Positions 1-8,254 of a stretch of 64,000 bases of DNA are shown one piece after another. The stretch lies in assembly GCA_030645575.1 (NCBI GenBank), contig JAUSMJ010000029.1, positions 1 through 64,000 of the forward strand, in the 5' to 3' direction. Each line of letters starts with the position of its first letter. Position 1 is the stretch's first letter. The notes beneath the pieces are model-generated. The model had not been told where the DNA came from, did no database searches, and saw only the letters and a list, made by a program, of their open reading frames with translations. This stretch comes from Caulobacter sp. (lineage in GTDB: Bacteria; Pseudomonadota; Alphaproteobacteria; Caulobacterales; Caulobacteraceae). The translations under genes were made by a program, and so were the position numbers.

Positions 1-63
1 CGCCAGCGCCAGGCGGACAAACTCCTGCTTGCGATCCATCGCCGAGACTCCCGTGAACGGCAT
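1..63 (-). CDS. IS481-family transposase, N-terminal 21 residues (partial)
   Basis: An ATG at 61-63 follows a good ribosome site (GGGAGG, about nine bases upstream). It opens a frame reading MPFTGVSA then MDRKQEFVRLALA before the window ends. The pattern MPxxxxxxMDxxxxFVxLAL is what IS481-type integrase-core transposases show ahead of their first helix-turn-helix. Only 21 residues are visible, so the catalytic DDE core cannot be checked. The call rests on this short start plus the repeat-bearing end upstream. It could instead be another helix-turn-helix protein. Confidence 0.5.
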   Translation of the reverse strand, partial: MPFTGVSAMDRKQEFVRLALA

Positions 64-140
64 CTCCAGACCTCCCTGCGAGGCCCAAAGGTGTCACGGA
101 TGTCCCCGAACACCCGTCACCGATGTCTCCGGTCTGAACA
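1..140 (-). mobile_element. Right end of an IS481-like insertion sequence (cut by window edge)
   Basis: Read on the minus strand, the segment begins with TGTTCAGACC at 140 and runs into a transposase start at 63. Two related direct motifs sit in the terminal 50 bases on the plus strand: GTCACGGATGTCCCCGAACA at 93-112 and a GTCACCGATGTCTCCGG...GAACA copy at 116-140. Repeated TGT/ACA motifs of this kind are usual at IS481-family ends. The outer end lies only ten bases from the stop codon of the neighbouring pectate lyase gene, so the insertion spared that gene. The other end is outside the window, so completeness and target duplication cannot be judged. Confidence 0.55.
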
Positions 141-150
141 CGGGAGAGGA

Positions 151-1491
151 TCAGGTGAGGCTATTGAGCCAGTCTTCCAGGTTGGTGAACCCGTCCCCGT
201 CCCGGTCCTTCGCGCCGTCCGAGCCGTTCCGCGGGTCGAACCCGTGCGTCCGTTCCCAGTCGTCCGGCAGGCCGTCGCCGTCGCTGTCGATCCAAGCGGG
301 GCCGCCCTTCAGCACCGGCCAGCCGCCGACGTCGGCCTGGCTGTCGATCAGCCGGCCGGTCCGGTCGCGCACGCCGGCAAGGACGCGCAGATCGACGGCG
401 TCGCGCACCTTCGACGCCCCCGCGCCGGCCAGCACCCGCTGGTAGGCGACGGCCGCCGTGTCGGTGACGCCGCCCGAGTCGGCCAGCGGGGCTGGCTGCC
501 GGTAGTCCGGCGGCGGGGCGCAGCCGACCAGGCTCCACGGATCGGCCGGAACCACGCCGTTCATCGCGTTGCCGGCGAAAAAGGCCCGGGCCAGCGGGTT
601 CTCCTCGCAGAAGGCGAGGGCGCCTTCGCTGTCGGGCCCGGCCTGATACCAGTTGCCGACGAAGTCGTAGCCGGCGTGGCTGTCGGTGTCGGCGTTGTAG
701 CCCGCCCGGCCGCCGCCCCAGTTGTAGAAGACGTTGTTGCGAAACTCGAACAGCGGCCCAACCGGATCGATCGCGGCGCTGTTGTAGTTGCCGGGCCGGG
801 GCATCCGCGCCTGGTGGTCGGCCCACAGGTTGTGGCGCCAGCTGAACCGCGCGCCGAAGCCGCCGCGGATCAGGCTGCCGTAGCCGTGCCTGCCCTTGAG
901 GTGCGCCGAGACGTTCAGCGACTCGGCGATCAGCGACCACTGCACGGTCAGGTCATGGATGCCGTCTTCGGGCGGGCTGTAGCGGCTGCCGACGGACAGG
1001 GTCTCGTCGATCGACCAGCTGGCCGAGACATGATCGACGATGATCCGGCGGCCCCGCGTGATCGACAGGGCGTCGTCCTGGACCTTCGTCTCGTCGCCAA
1101 GGCGCAGGCGGATATAGCGCACGATGACGTCGTCGGCGGCGATGACCAGCGGCTGGCCGCGCAGGGTGATCCCGTCGCCCGGCGCCGTCTGGCCGGCCAG
1201 CGTGATGTTGGCCCGGCTGATCTTCAGCGGCGTGGCCAGGATGATCGTGCCGCCGACATCGAAGACCACCGTGCGGGGCCCCTTCGCCTCGACCGCCGCC
1301 CGCAGGCTGCCCGGCCCCGAATCGGCCAGGCTGGTGACGTGAAACACCGCCCCGCCACGGCCGCCGGCGGCATGGCGGCCGAAACCTTCCGCGCCCGGAA
1401 AGGCCGCGATTGCAGTTGTTTCGGCGGACACATGCGCGGGCAGGGCTGTGACGGCGGCCGTGATCACGATCGGCAGGAGCTTGTGGAACAA
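151..1491 (-). CDS. Secreted pectate lyase (PL1-like parallel beta-helix)
   Basis: The 446-residue protein has a signal peptide (MFHKLL...HVSA, about 23 residues). The mature start FPGAEGFGRHAAGGRGG is typical of bacterial pectate lyases of the PL1 superfamily, which cleave polygalacturonate by beta-elimination using calcium. The beta-helix core includes TVVFDVGGTI, ITLAGQTAPG and IIVDHVSASWSIDE. The C-terminus carries calcium-loop-like repeats, DSDGDGLPDDWE and DRDGDGFTNLEDWL, resembling thrombospondin type 3 or dockerin loops. It is divergent from the TonB receptor at 1760, with two palindromic operators between them. An insertion-sequence end lies ten bases past the stop. The family call is firm; exact substrate is inferred from context. 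Confidence 0.88.
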   Translation of the reverse strand: MFHKLLPIVITAAVTALPAHVSAETTAIAAFPGAEGFGRHAAGGRGGAVFHVTSLADSGPGSLRAAVEAKGPRTVVFDVGGTIILATPLKISRANITLAGQTAPGDGITLRGQPLVIAADDVIVRYIRLRLGDETKVQDDALSITRGRRIIVDHVSASWSIDETLSVGSRYSPPEDGIHDLTVQWSLIAESLNVSAHLKGRHGYGSLIRGGFGARFSWRHNLWADHQARMPRPGNYNSAAIDPVGPLFEFRNNVFYNWGGGRAGYNADTDSHAGYDFVGNWYQAGPDSEGALAFCEENPLARAFFAGNAMNGVVPADPWSLVGCAPPPDYRQPAPLADSGGVTDTAAVAYQRVLAGAGASKVRDAVDLRVLAGVRDRTGRLIDSQADVGGWPVLKGGPAWIDSDGDGLPDDWERTHGFDPRNGSDGAKDRDGDGFTNLEDWLNSLT

Positions 1492-1609
1492 GGGTTTCTC
1501 CCGTGGGGTGGGCGTTGGGGCCGGGCGAAGTTCGCCCGTGGCGAGAAAGTGACGAGCCTGTGGCGTGAATGGCTTGTCAGCCGCATCGATCTTACGCTAT
1601 CCATAGCAA

Positions 1610-1623
1610 TGATACCGGTGTCA
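1610..1623. promoter_or_regulatory. Imperfect TGATACC/GGTGTCA palindrome, probable operator
   Basis: TGATACCGGTGTCA differs by one base from the perfect palindrome 33 bases downstream. It lies between the divergent pectate lyase and TonB receptor genes. The centre-to-centre spacing of 33 bp is about three helical turns, which suits two dimers on one DNA face. The binding protein is not in the window; a LacI- or GntR-type pectin regulator is inferred. Confidence 0.6.
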
Positions 1624-1642
1624 AACGGATCGTATCTGTGAA

Positions 1643-1656
1643 TGACACCGGTGTCA
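1643..1656. promoter_or_regulatory. Perfect TGACACC/GGTGTCA palindrome, probable operator
   Basis: TGACACCGGTGTCA is a perfect 14-bp palindrome, 104 bases before the TonB receptor start and about 150 bases before the divergent pectate lyase. Related sites occur at 10,443 (second pectate lyase/hydratase) and 13,466 (carboxylesterase). Recurrence only at genes of one pathway supports a shared regulon. Confidence 0.65.
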
Positions 1657-1759
1657 CCCGATCGGCGGCAGGGAGCGCGGTCGACGGTCGGGCAAGCGAA
1701 TGACAAACACCGGCGGCGCTGATCGCCGGGCACACGCGCCGAAGGGGAGGGAGTTGGAC

Positions 1760-4600
1760 ATGTCGAACGCTATCCATTCGCGCCATGCGAATCCGCGCCT
1801 GGGCGCATCGCTGGCGGTTATCGCCTTCAGTCTCGCGGCGGCCAGCGCCGCCCAGGCCCAGGACGCGCCCGCCGCGACCCCGGACAGCGAGACCCAGGTG
1901 GAGGAGCTGGTCATCACCGGCTTCCGCGGCAGCCTGGCCAGCGCCCTCGCCACGAAGCGCAACGAGACGGGCGTCGTCGATGTCATCAAGGCCGAGGACA
2001 TCGCCGACTTTCCCGACCTGAACCTGGCCGAAGCCATTCAGCGCATTCCGGGCGTTTCGATCGACCGGGACGCGGGCGAGGGCCGCTCGATCACCGTTCG
2101 CGGCCTCGGCTCCGACTTCACCCGCATCCGTATCAACGGCATCCAGGCCCTGGCCACCACCGGGGGCACGGACAGCTCGGGCGGCGCCAACCGCGGGCGA
2201 CAGTTCGACTTCAACATCTTCGCCTCGGAGCTGTTCAACAGCATCACCGTGCGCAAGACCCAGGCGGCCGAGGTCGAGGAAGGCTCGCTGGGCGCGACCG
2301 TCGATCTGAGAACCTCGCGGCCGTTCGACTTCAAGGGCCGCGTGCTGACCTTCGCCGGCCAGTACGGCTACAACGACCTGGCGGAGGAGTGGGACCCGCG
2401 CGGGGCCCTGATGTACAGCAACCAGACCCAGGACGGGACCTGGGGCGTGCTGGTCTCGCTGGCCTACAGCCAGCGCAACCTGCTTGAGGAGGGCTTCAGC
2501 TCGGTGCGCTGGGCGGACGCGGCCAGCAGCAGCGGCTTCCAGTCCTGCGCGGCTGGAACGACCGACCTGTGCACCTCGCCGCAGCGCAGCTCGCTCTATC
2601 ATCCCCGACTGCCGCGATATGGGCGGTTGACGCACAGCCAGGACCGCCTCGGCGCGACGTTCAGCCTGCAGTTCCGACCGTCGGACGCGACGACGGTGTC
2701 GCTCGACGTCCTCTACGCCGATCTGCAATCGACGCGGCAGGAAGACTTCCTCGAGTCGCTGTCGTTCAGCCGGTCGGGGTCGCGGGGCAAGGGCGCCACC
2801 GACGTCCTGGCGGCCGAGGTCGCGTCCGACGGCGACATCGTCTACGGCCTGTTCAACGACGTGGACGTGCGGTCGGAATCCCGTTTCGACGACCTTGAGA
2901 CAAAGTTCACCCAGTACACCCTGGATGTTCAGCACCGCTTCAACGACCAGTGGAGCGGCGGTTTCGTCGCCGGCCGCGCGGAGTCGATCTTCCGCAACCC
3001 CTTCCAGACCACCGTCACGCTCGATCATCTCGACGCCGACGGCTACTCGTGGGACTTCCGCGGCAACGATCGCGAGCCGGCGATCGACTACGGCTTCGAC
3101 GTCACCGACCCGGCCAACTGGCAGTGGATCAACTCTCCGCCCGCCGGCGCGACCGGTTCGGAGATCCGCATCCGACCGCAGGGCGTGGACAACGTCTACA
3201 CCACGCTGCGGTTCGACCTGACCTATGATCTCAATGAGGTCTGGACCCTGAAGGGCGGCCTGAACTGGGCCGAGTTCCAGTTCGACTCGTTCGAGAAGCG
3301 GCGTTCCAGCGAGACCTCAGTGCCCGCGCTTCCGGGCGGCACGACGGTGGCGGACATTTCGCGCCTGCTGACCGGGTTCAACAGCGGCGGTCTGCACCGG
3401 TCATGGTTGATCCCCAACCTCAACGTGATCGCCCGCACGTTCGACATCTACTGCAACTGCGACACGGGGGTTCCGGGCGGGAATTTCACGCTGTTCGGCG
3501 AAACCAACGGCAGCGCCCGGGGCAATAACCGGTCGGCCGAGGAGATCGCCAGCAGCGCCTATCTCCAGGCGCAGTTCCGCTCCGAACTGTGGGGCATGCC
3601 GATGCGCGGCGACCTGGGCCTGCGCTACGTCAAGACCGAGGTCGAGGCGACGGGCTTCCTGGCCACGGGCGGCGGCACCAAGGTCACGGTGGGCAATGAG
3701 TACAGCGATGTTCTGCCGTCCCTGAACCTGGCGGTCGATCTCACCGAAGACCTCAAGCTGCGCTTCGGCGCCGCCAAGGTGATGGCGCGGCCGCAGCTGC
3801 CCAGCCTGTCGCCCGGGGGCACGGTCAATACGGCCGCGTTGACCATCACGACCGGCAATCCTGTGCTCGATCCGTTCCAGGCGAAGACCTACGACCTCGG
3901 CCTGGAATGGTACTTCGCCAAGGACTCGCTGCTGTCGTTCGCGCTGTTCTACAAGGACATCGACACCTACATCCAGACGGTCCGCGAGAGCCGCGCGTTC
4001 GGCACCACCGGCCTGCCGCTCAGCCTGCTGCCGCCCGGCCAGGACGCGGACACGGTCTATGCGATCACCTCGCCGATCAACACCGACGGCGGGCCGCTGA
4101 AGGGCTTCGAGATCAGCTACCAGCAGCCGTTCACCTTCCTGCCGGCGCCGCTCGATCGGTTCGGGGCCGTCCTGAACTACACCTACGTCCAGTCCGAGAT
4201 CGAATACGCGACCTCGGCCACCTCGGGCGTGACGGTGACCGACGACCTCGTGAACCTGTCGCCCAAGGCCTACAACGCGACGCTCTACTATGAAGACGAG
4301 CGGTTCAGCGCCCGCGTCTCGGCGTCCTACCGCGACGACTATCTGCAGACGGTTCCGGGCCGCAACAGCAGCACCGTGGCCGGGGCGACCAACACCAACG
4401 ACGTGGAAGGCAAGCGCGAGACGTTCAACGTCGATGCCTCGGCCAGCTTCAAGGTGGATGACAGCCTGAGCCTCACGTTCGAGGGGCTTAACCTCACCGA
4501 CGAGTACAACGACCAGTACATCTCTTCGACGGCGGATCGTTCGTCCGTCTACCACCACACGGGGCGCCAGTTCTACTTCGGCCTCCGGTACACCTTCTAG
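1760..4600 (+). CDS. TonB-dependent outer-membrane receptor (Caulobacter/Xanthomonas type)
   Basis: The 946-residue protein probably imports oligogalacturonides or other pectin fragments across the outer membrane using TonB energy. The ATG at 1760 is preferred over one at 1700 because it follows AAGGGGAGGGAG and starts a clean signal peptide ending near AAQAQD. A TonB-box-like segment (VEELVITGFRGSLASAL) is followed by the plug: DVIKAEDIADFPDLNLAEAIQ, RIPGVSIDRDAGEGRSITVRGLG and the FNGI-like RIRINGIQAL. The rest is a beta-barrel ending in the aromatic residue F (FYFGLRYTF). It diverges from a pectate lyase with two operators between. A strong terminator follows. The substrate is inferred from neighbours only. 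Confidence 0.93.
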   Translation: MSNAIHSRHANPRLGASLAVIAFSLAAASAAQAQDAPAATPDSETQVEELVITGFRGSLASALATKRNETGVVDVIKAEDIADFPDLNLAEAIQRIPGVSIDRDAGEGRSITVRGLGSDFTRIRINGIQALATTGGTDSSGGANRGRQFDFNIFASELFNSITVRKTQAAEVEEGSLGATVDLRTSRPFDFKGRVLTFAGQYGYNDLAEEWDPRGALMYSNQTQDGTWGVLVSLAYSQRNLLEEGFSSVRWADAASSSGFQSCAAGTTDLCTSPQRSSLYHPRLPRYGRLTHSQDRLGATFSLQFRPSDATTVSLDVLYADLQSTRQEDFLESLSFSRSGSRGKGATDVLAAEVASDGDIVYGLFNDVDVRSESRFDDLETKFTQYTLDVQHRFNDQWSGGFVAGRAESIFRNPFQTTVTLDHLDADGYSWDFRGNDREPAIDYGFDVTDPANWQWINSPPAGATGSEIRIRPQGVDNVYTTLRFDLTYDLNEVWTLKGGLNWAEFQFDSFEKRRSSETSVPALPGGTTVADISRLLTGFNSGGLHRSWLIPNLNVIARTFDIYCNCDTGVPGGNFTLFGETNGSARGNNRSAEEIASSAYLQAQFRSELWGMPMRGDLGLRYVKTEVEATGFLATGGGTKVTVGNEYSDVLPSLNLAVDLTEDLKLRFGAAKVMARPQLPSLSPGGTVNTAALTITTGNPVLDPFQAKTYDLGLEWYFAKDSLLSFALFYKDIDTYIQTVRESRAFGTTGLPLSLLPPGQDADTVYAITSPINTDGGPLKGFEISYQQPFTFLPAPLDRFGAVLNYTYVQSEIEYATSATSGVTVTDDLVNLSPKAYNATLYYEDERFSARVSASYRDDYLQTVPGRNSSTVAGATNTNDVEGKRETFNVDASASFKVDDSLSLTFEGLNLTDEYNDQYISSTADRSSVYHHTGRQFYFGLRYTF

Positions 4601-4620
4601 TCATTCTCCTTGCGCGGACT

Positions 4621-4655
4621 GGGCGCCGGGCACACCCCCGGCGCCCTTCTTTTTT
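4621..4655 (+). terminator. Rho-independent terminator after the TonB receptor
   Basis: GGGCGCCGGG at 4621-4630 pairs perfectly with CCCGGCGCCC at 4637-4646, followed by TTCTTTTTT. The ten-pair GC stem and U-tract make a classical intrinsic terminator. It separates the receptor from the downstream eda-kdgK operon. Confidence 0.85.
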
Positions 4656-4701
4656 CCGGCGGCGAGCGTAAGGCTGACGGCGCGCGAGGGAGAGAGTTTC
4701 C

Positions 4702-5379
4702 ATGACCTGTGACCGAATGGCCGTGCTGGCCGCGATGATCGACCAGGGGGTCATCCCCGTCTTCTATCACCCCGACGTAGAGACCTGCGTCAACGTCATC
4801 CAGGCCTGCGCCAATGGCGGGGCCCGCTGCATCGAATTCACCAACCGCGGTGAATTCGCGGCCCATACCTTCCTCGACGTGACGCGGCATTTCGCCAAGG
4901 CCGACCCGTCGGTGATCATGGGCGTGGGCAGCATCGTCGATGCGCCGACCGCCGGCCTGTTTATCGCCAACGGGGCCAAGTTCGTCGTCGGCCCGATCCT
5001 CAACGCCGAGGTCGCCCGTGTCTGTAACCGGCGCATGATCCCCTATTCGCCCGGCTGCGGCAGCGCGACGGAGATCAGCCAGGCCCAGGAGCTGGGCAGC
5101 GAGATCGTCAAGGTCTTCCCCGGCGAGAGCGTTGGCGGCCCGACCTTCGTCAAGAACGTGCTGGGGCCGATGCCCTGGACCAAGATCATGCCCACCGGCG
5201 GGGTCGATCCCGACGAGGCGTCCCTGCGCGAATGGTTCGGCGCGGGCATCGTCGCCGCCGGCATGGGCAGCAAGCTGATCACCAACGACCTGCTCAAGGC
5301 GGGCGACTGGGCGGGCATCGAAGCCCGCGTGCGCAAGACCGTGGATCTCATCGCCAAAATCCGGAGAGAGCTCGCTTGA
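4702..5379 (+). CDS. eda: 2-keto-3-deoxy-6-phosphogluconate (KDPG) aldolase
   Basis: The 225-residue class I aldolase splits KDPG into pyruvate and glyceraldehyde-3-phosphate, the last step of Entner-Doudoroff and hexuronate breakdown. Family residues are visible: E45 in IEFTNRG, the PGC segment at 117-119, and the Schiff-base lysine K137 in EIVKVFPGE. The C-terminal phosphate-binding loop reads MPTGGVD. The start follows GAGGGAGAGAG. The stop overlaps the TTG start of the kinase gene, so the two are translationally coupled. Within the pectin island it most likely serves galacturonate and unsaturated uronate catabolism. Confidence 0.93.
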   Translation: MTCDRMAVLAAMIDQGVIPVFYHPDVETCVNVIQACANGGARCIEFTNRGEFAAHTFLDVTRHFAKADPSVIMGVGSIVDAPTAGLFIANGAKFVVGPILNAEVARVCNRRMIPYSPGCGSATEISQAQELGSEIVKVFPGESVGGPTFVKNVLGPMPWTKIMPTGGVDPDEASLREWFGAGIVAAGMGSKLITNDLLKAGDWAGIEARVRKTVDLIAKIRRELA

Positions 5380-6497
5380 GCGACCCAACCTTGACTGAAT
5401 CTGTCCTGAATGTCCGCCCGGCCAGCGAGACCCGCTGGGACTGCGCCTCGTTTGGCGAGGTGATGCTGCGCTTCGACCCCGGTTTCGGCCGGGTGCGCAA
5501 CGCGCGGTCCTTCCAGGTCTGGGAGGGCGGGGGCGAGTACAATGTCGCCCGCGCCATGCGCAAATGCTGGGGCAAGCGCGCCACGGCGGTCACCGCCCTG
5601 CCGGTCAACGACCTGGGCTGGCTGGTCGAGGACCTGATGATGCAGGGCGGCGTGGACATGAGCCACGTGGTCTGGCGCGACTTCGACGGCCTGGGCCGCA
5701 ACACCCGCGTGGGGCTGAACTTCACCGAGAAGGGTTTCGGCGTTCGCCCGGCCCTCGGCTGCAGCGACCGTGGCCACAGCGCCGCCTCGCAGATCCGCCC
5801 CGGCGAGGTGAACTGGGAGAAGCTGTTCGGCGAGGAGGGCGTGCGCTGGTTCCACACCGGCGGCATCTTCGCGGCCCTGGCCAGCAATACCGCCGAAGCG
5901 GTGATCGAGGCCGTCGAGGTCGCCCGCAAGTACGGCACGATCGTCAGCTATGACCTGAACTACCGCGCCTCCCTGTGGAAGAGCCAGGGCGGCAAGCCCG
6001 GCGCCCAGAAGGTCAACCGCCACATCGCCCAGTACGTCGATGTGATGATCGGCAACGAAGAGGACTTCACCGCCTGCCTCGGCTTCGAGGTCGAGGGCCT
6101 GGACGAACACATCTCGTCGATCGACCCAGCCAACTTCAAGCGCATGATCGAGACGGCGGTAGCTCAGTTTCCCAACTTCAAGGTCGCCGCCACGACCCTG
6201 CGCAACGCCAGGACCGCCAGCGTCAACGACTGGTCGGCCGTGCTCTACGCCGGCGGCGAATTCTACCAGTCGGTGATGCGCGAGAACCTGGAGATCTACG
6301 ACCGGGTCGGCGGCGGCGACGGCTTCGCCTCCGGGCTCGCCTACGGCTTCCTGGAAGGGAAGGGGCCGCAGGCCGCCGTCGAGTACGGCGCGGCCCACGG
6401 GGCCCTGGCCATGACCACCCCCGGCGACACCTCCATGGTCCGCGCCGCGGAGGTGGAGGCGGTGATGCAGGGCAAGGGCGCGCGGGTTATCCGGTAG
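5376..6497 (+). CDS. kdgK: 2-keto-3-deoxygluconate kinase (PfkB family)
   Basis: The 373-residue sugar kinase phosphorylates KDG to KDPG, feeding the aldolase encoded just upstream. I chose the TTG at 5376, which overlaps the eda stop (TTGA) and follows GGAGAG. The N-terminal PfkB signature is seen as WEGGGEYNVARAMRK. The C-terminal signature is RVGGGDGFASGLAYGFLEG, with catalytic aspartate D315. The substrate loop region shows SYDLNYRASLW. It is slightly longer than the usual 310-340 residues because of an N-terminal extension. It meets the convergent serine hydrolase gene with no gap. Confidence 0.9.
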   Translation: MSDPTLTESVLNVRPASETRWDCASFGEVMLRFDPGFGRVRNARSFQVWEGGGEYNVARAMRKCWGKRATAVTALPVNDLGWLVEDLMMQGGVDMSHVVWRDFDGLGRNTRVGLNFTEKGFGVRPALGCSDRGHSAASQIRPGEVNWEKLFGEEGVRWFHTGGIFAALASNTAEAVIEAVEVARKYGTIVSYDLNYRASLWKSQGGKPGAQKVNRHIAQYVDVMIGNEEDFTACLGFEVEGLDEHISSIDPANFKRMIETAVAQFPNFKVAATTLRNARTASVNDWSAVLYAGGEFYQSVMRENLEIYDRVGGGDGFASGLAYGFLEGKGPQAAVEYGAAHGALAMTTPGDTSMVRAAEVEAVMQGKGARVIR

Positions 6498-7658
6498 CTA
6501 GGCCTCCGAAAAGAGGCGCACGGCGATTGCCTTGACCGCCTTCCGGGCTTCGGCGGTCACGGTTGTGTTGGTGAGAATCACGGCCGCACTCCGGCGGGCA
6601 GGGTCGAGGTAGGCGGCGGTGAATACGCCCGGGTCGCCGCCCCAGTGATTGGGGCGGGCGACGCCGTCGAGCTTTGACTCCATCCAGCCGAGGCCCTGGC
6701 CGGTCAGCCAGTCCGGCAGTCCGGCCGGAGCCCGCATGGCCAACATTCCTGCGGCCGCATCTTCGCCGAGCAGCCTGGCGCCGCCGGCCCTTCCGCCGTT
6801 GGCGGCCGCGGCGGCGAACCGCGTGAAGTCGGTGACTGAGCAGCGCAGCATGCTGCCCGGCCAGTCCGGCGCGCAGATCGCTTCGACGGGGGTGAGCCTT
6901 CCGTCGACCGGGTCGTAACCGGTCGCCCGCAGGCGCGCAGGCGTCTCCGCGATCGTCCAGCTCGTATGACGCATGCCGAGCGGGGCGAACATCTGGCGGC
7001 GGGTCTGTTCGCGCATGTCCTGGCCTCCGATCCGCCCGGCGAGGTAGCCCAGCAGGGCGTAGCCGACATTGCTGTAGTCCCAGGCCGCGCCGGGCGCTCT
7101 GTCCGAGAAGCAGCCTTCGGCCGACCAGTGCGCGCCGCCGGGAACCAGGTAGCCGGTCAGAAGGTCGCGGAGGGACAGGGCGGAGTCGGCGCCGCGACTG
7201 CGGAAGTCGATCTCATAGTATTTCGCGTCCGATATGCCCGAGGTGTGGGTCAGAAGCTGTCGCCAGGTGATCGGCGATTGCGGGAAGCGCGGAGAGGCGA
7301 GGGGGAAGTCCAGGCGCGGCGCCACCGGATCGTCCAGGTTCAGGCGGCCTTGCTCCGCCAGCCGCGCAACGGCGGTGGCGGTCACCGTCTTGGTCAGCGA
7401 AGCGGCGTGGAACATCGTGTCGGTCGTGACCGGCCGTTTCAATGCGATGTCCGCCAGGCCGTAGCCACGGGCCAGGCGCACCTTGCCGTCGCGGGCGAAA
7501 CCCACGGCCAGCCCCGGGATCCCGGCCTTGACCCTTTCGGCCTCGATGAAGGCGCCGAGCGCGTCTCCGGGGGCAACGGCGAAGGCGTACCCGGGGAGAG
7601 CCGCGACGAGGCCCCCGGCCAGGATCAGGCGGCGGCTGGGTTGGGAGATGTCTGGCAC
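6498..7658 (-). CDS. Serine hydrolase, class C beta-lactamase/esterase fold
   Basis: The protein has an N-terminal signal or anchor (RRLILAGGLVAALPGYAFA). It carries the SxxK nucleophile motif SLTK (S87, K90), the YxN motif in DYSNVGY (Y195), and HWGG near the C-terminus in place of KTG. This is the penicillin-binding-protein-like family that includes AmpC, EstB-type esterases and D-aminopeptidases. I chose the GTG at 7658 because GGAGG lies five bases upstream; a GTG 21 bases further up is possible. It is divergent from a MarR regulator across a perfect palindrome, so repression by that regulator is likely. Whether it acts on beta-lactams, esters or peptides cannot be told. Confidence 0.82.
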   Translation of the reverse strand: MPDISQPSRRLILAGGLVAALPGYAFAVAPGDALGAFIEAERVKAGIPGLAVGFARDGKVRLARGYGLADIALKRPVTTDTMFHAASLTKTVTATAVARLAEQGRLNLDDPVAPRLDFPLASPRFPQSPITWRQLLTHTSGISDAKYYEIDFRSRGADSALSLRDLLTGYLVPGGAHWSAEGCFSDRAPGAAWDYSNVGYALLGYLAGRIGGQDMREQTRRQMFAPLGMRHTSWTIAETPARLRATGYDPVDGRLTPVEAICAPDWPGSMLRCSVTDFTRFAAAAANGGRAGGARLLGEDAAAGMLAMRAPAGLPDWLTGQGLGWMESKLDGVARPNHWGGDPGVFTAAYLDPARRSAAVILTNTTVTAEARKAVKAIAVRLFSEA

Positions 7659-7702
7659 CGGTCTTCCTCCAAGATCCACGGCTCCGGATCGCTTGCATCG
7701 AG

Positions 7703-7722
7703 ATATGTAGGTGCCTACATAT
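7703..7722. promoter_or_regulatory. Probable MarR operator (perfect 9+2+9 palindrome)
   Basis: ATATGTAGG, a TG spacer, then CCTACATAT form a perfect inverted repeat in the 104-base divergent region between the serine hydrolase and the marR gene. It is AT-rich against a GC-rich background and sits where both promoters would be, which fits autoregulation plus control of the hydrolase. Confidence 0.7.
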
Positions 7723-7762
7723 ATGTCAAGATCAAGGTCAAGGCGCCAGGAGGCGGGACGCG

Positions 7763-8248
7763 ATGACGGACGACTATACGCGGGAGGCGGGTGGGGCGGC
7801 GATCGGGGCGCGGCTGCGGCGGTTGTCAGCGGCCTTCGACGGAGATGCCACCCGGGTCTACGCCGCCCTCGGCATCGCCTTCGAGCAGCGCTGGTACGGC
7901 GTGCTTAATCAGATCGCGCTGCGGGGGCCGGCGACGGTGGGCGAACTGGCCACGACGCTGCGCATCACCCATGTGTCCGTCAGTCAGACCCGTCAATCCC
8001 TGGAGAAGGCGGGCCTGGTCGTCACGCAGCCCGACGACGAGGACGCCCGCCGCAAGCGCCTGGCCCTGACGCCGGCCGGCCAGGCGCTGGTCGATCGGCT
8101 GACGCCGCTGTGGGACGTCTTCGCCGACGCGGCGCTGGCGCTGGACGCCGAGGCTGGAGGCCTGGCGATCGCGTTGGACAGGGTGGATGACGCCCTGGCG
8201 CGCCGGTCGTTGTTTGACCGAATCATGGATCGCGCCAAGGCGCCGTGA
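7763..8248 (+). CDS. MarR-family transcriptional regulator
   Basis: This 161-residue winged-helix protein has the MarR core: ATVGELATTLRITHVSVSQT (recognition helix), LEKAGLVVTQPDDEDARRKR (wing with the DxRxxR motif) and LALTPAGQALV. The start follows CAGGAGGCGGG. It is divergent from a serine hydrolase, with a palindrome between the two genes, so it probably represses itself and the hydrolase and responds to a small ligand. It ends six bases before the convergent transporter gene. Confidence 0.88.
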   Translation: MTDDYTREAGGAAIGARLRRLSAAFDGDATRVYAALGIAFEQRWYGVLNQIALRGPATVGELATTLRITHVSVSQTRQSLEKAGLVVTQPDDEDARRKRLALTPAGQALVDRLTPLWDVFADAALALDAEAGGLAIALDRVDDALARRSLFDRIMDRAKAP

Positions 8249-8254
8249 GAGCTC

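Noticed and set aside
91..1641. Plus-strand 516-codon frame over the first pectate lyase
   Set aside because: The minus-strand frame has a signal peptide and full beta-helix motifs; the plus-strand product is low-complexity Val/Ala/Arg-rich shadow sequence.
1700..1759. Upstream start for the TonB receptor at 1700
   Set aside because: The ATG at 1760 has a strong ribosome site and opens directly into a signal peptide; the longer version would bury that signal.
7651..7664. GGCACCGGTCTT as a further pectin operator near the serine hydrolase
   Set aside because: Only the central ACCGGT and part of the left arm match; it covers the start codon of a gene that has its own MarR-type palindrome.
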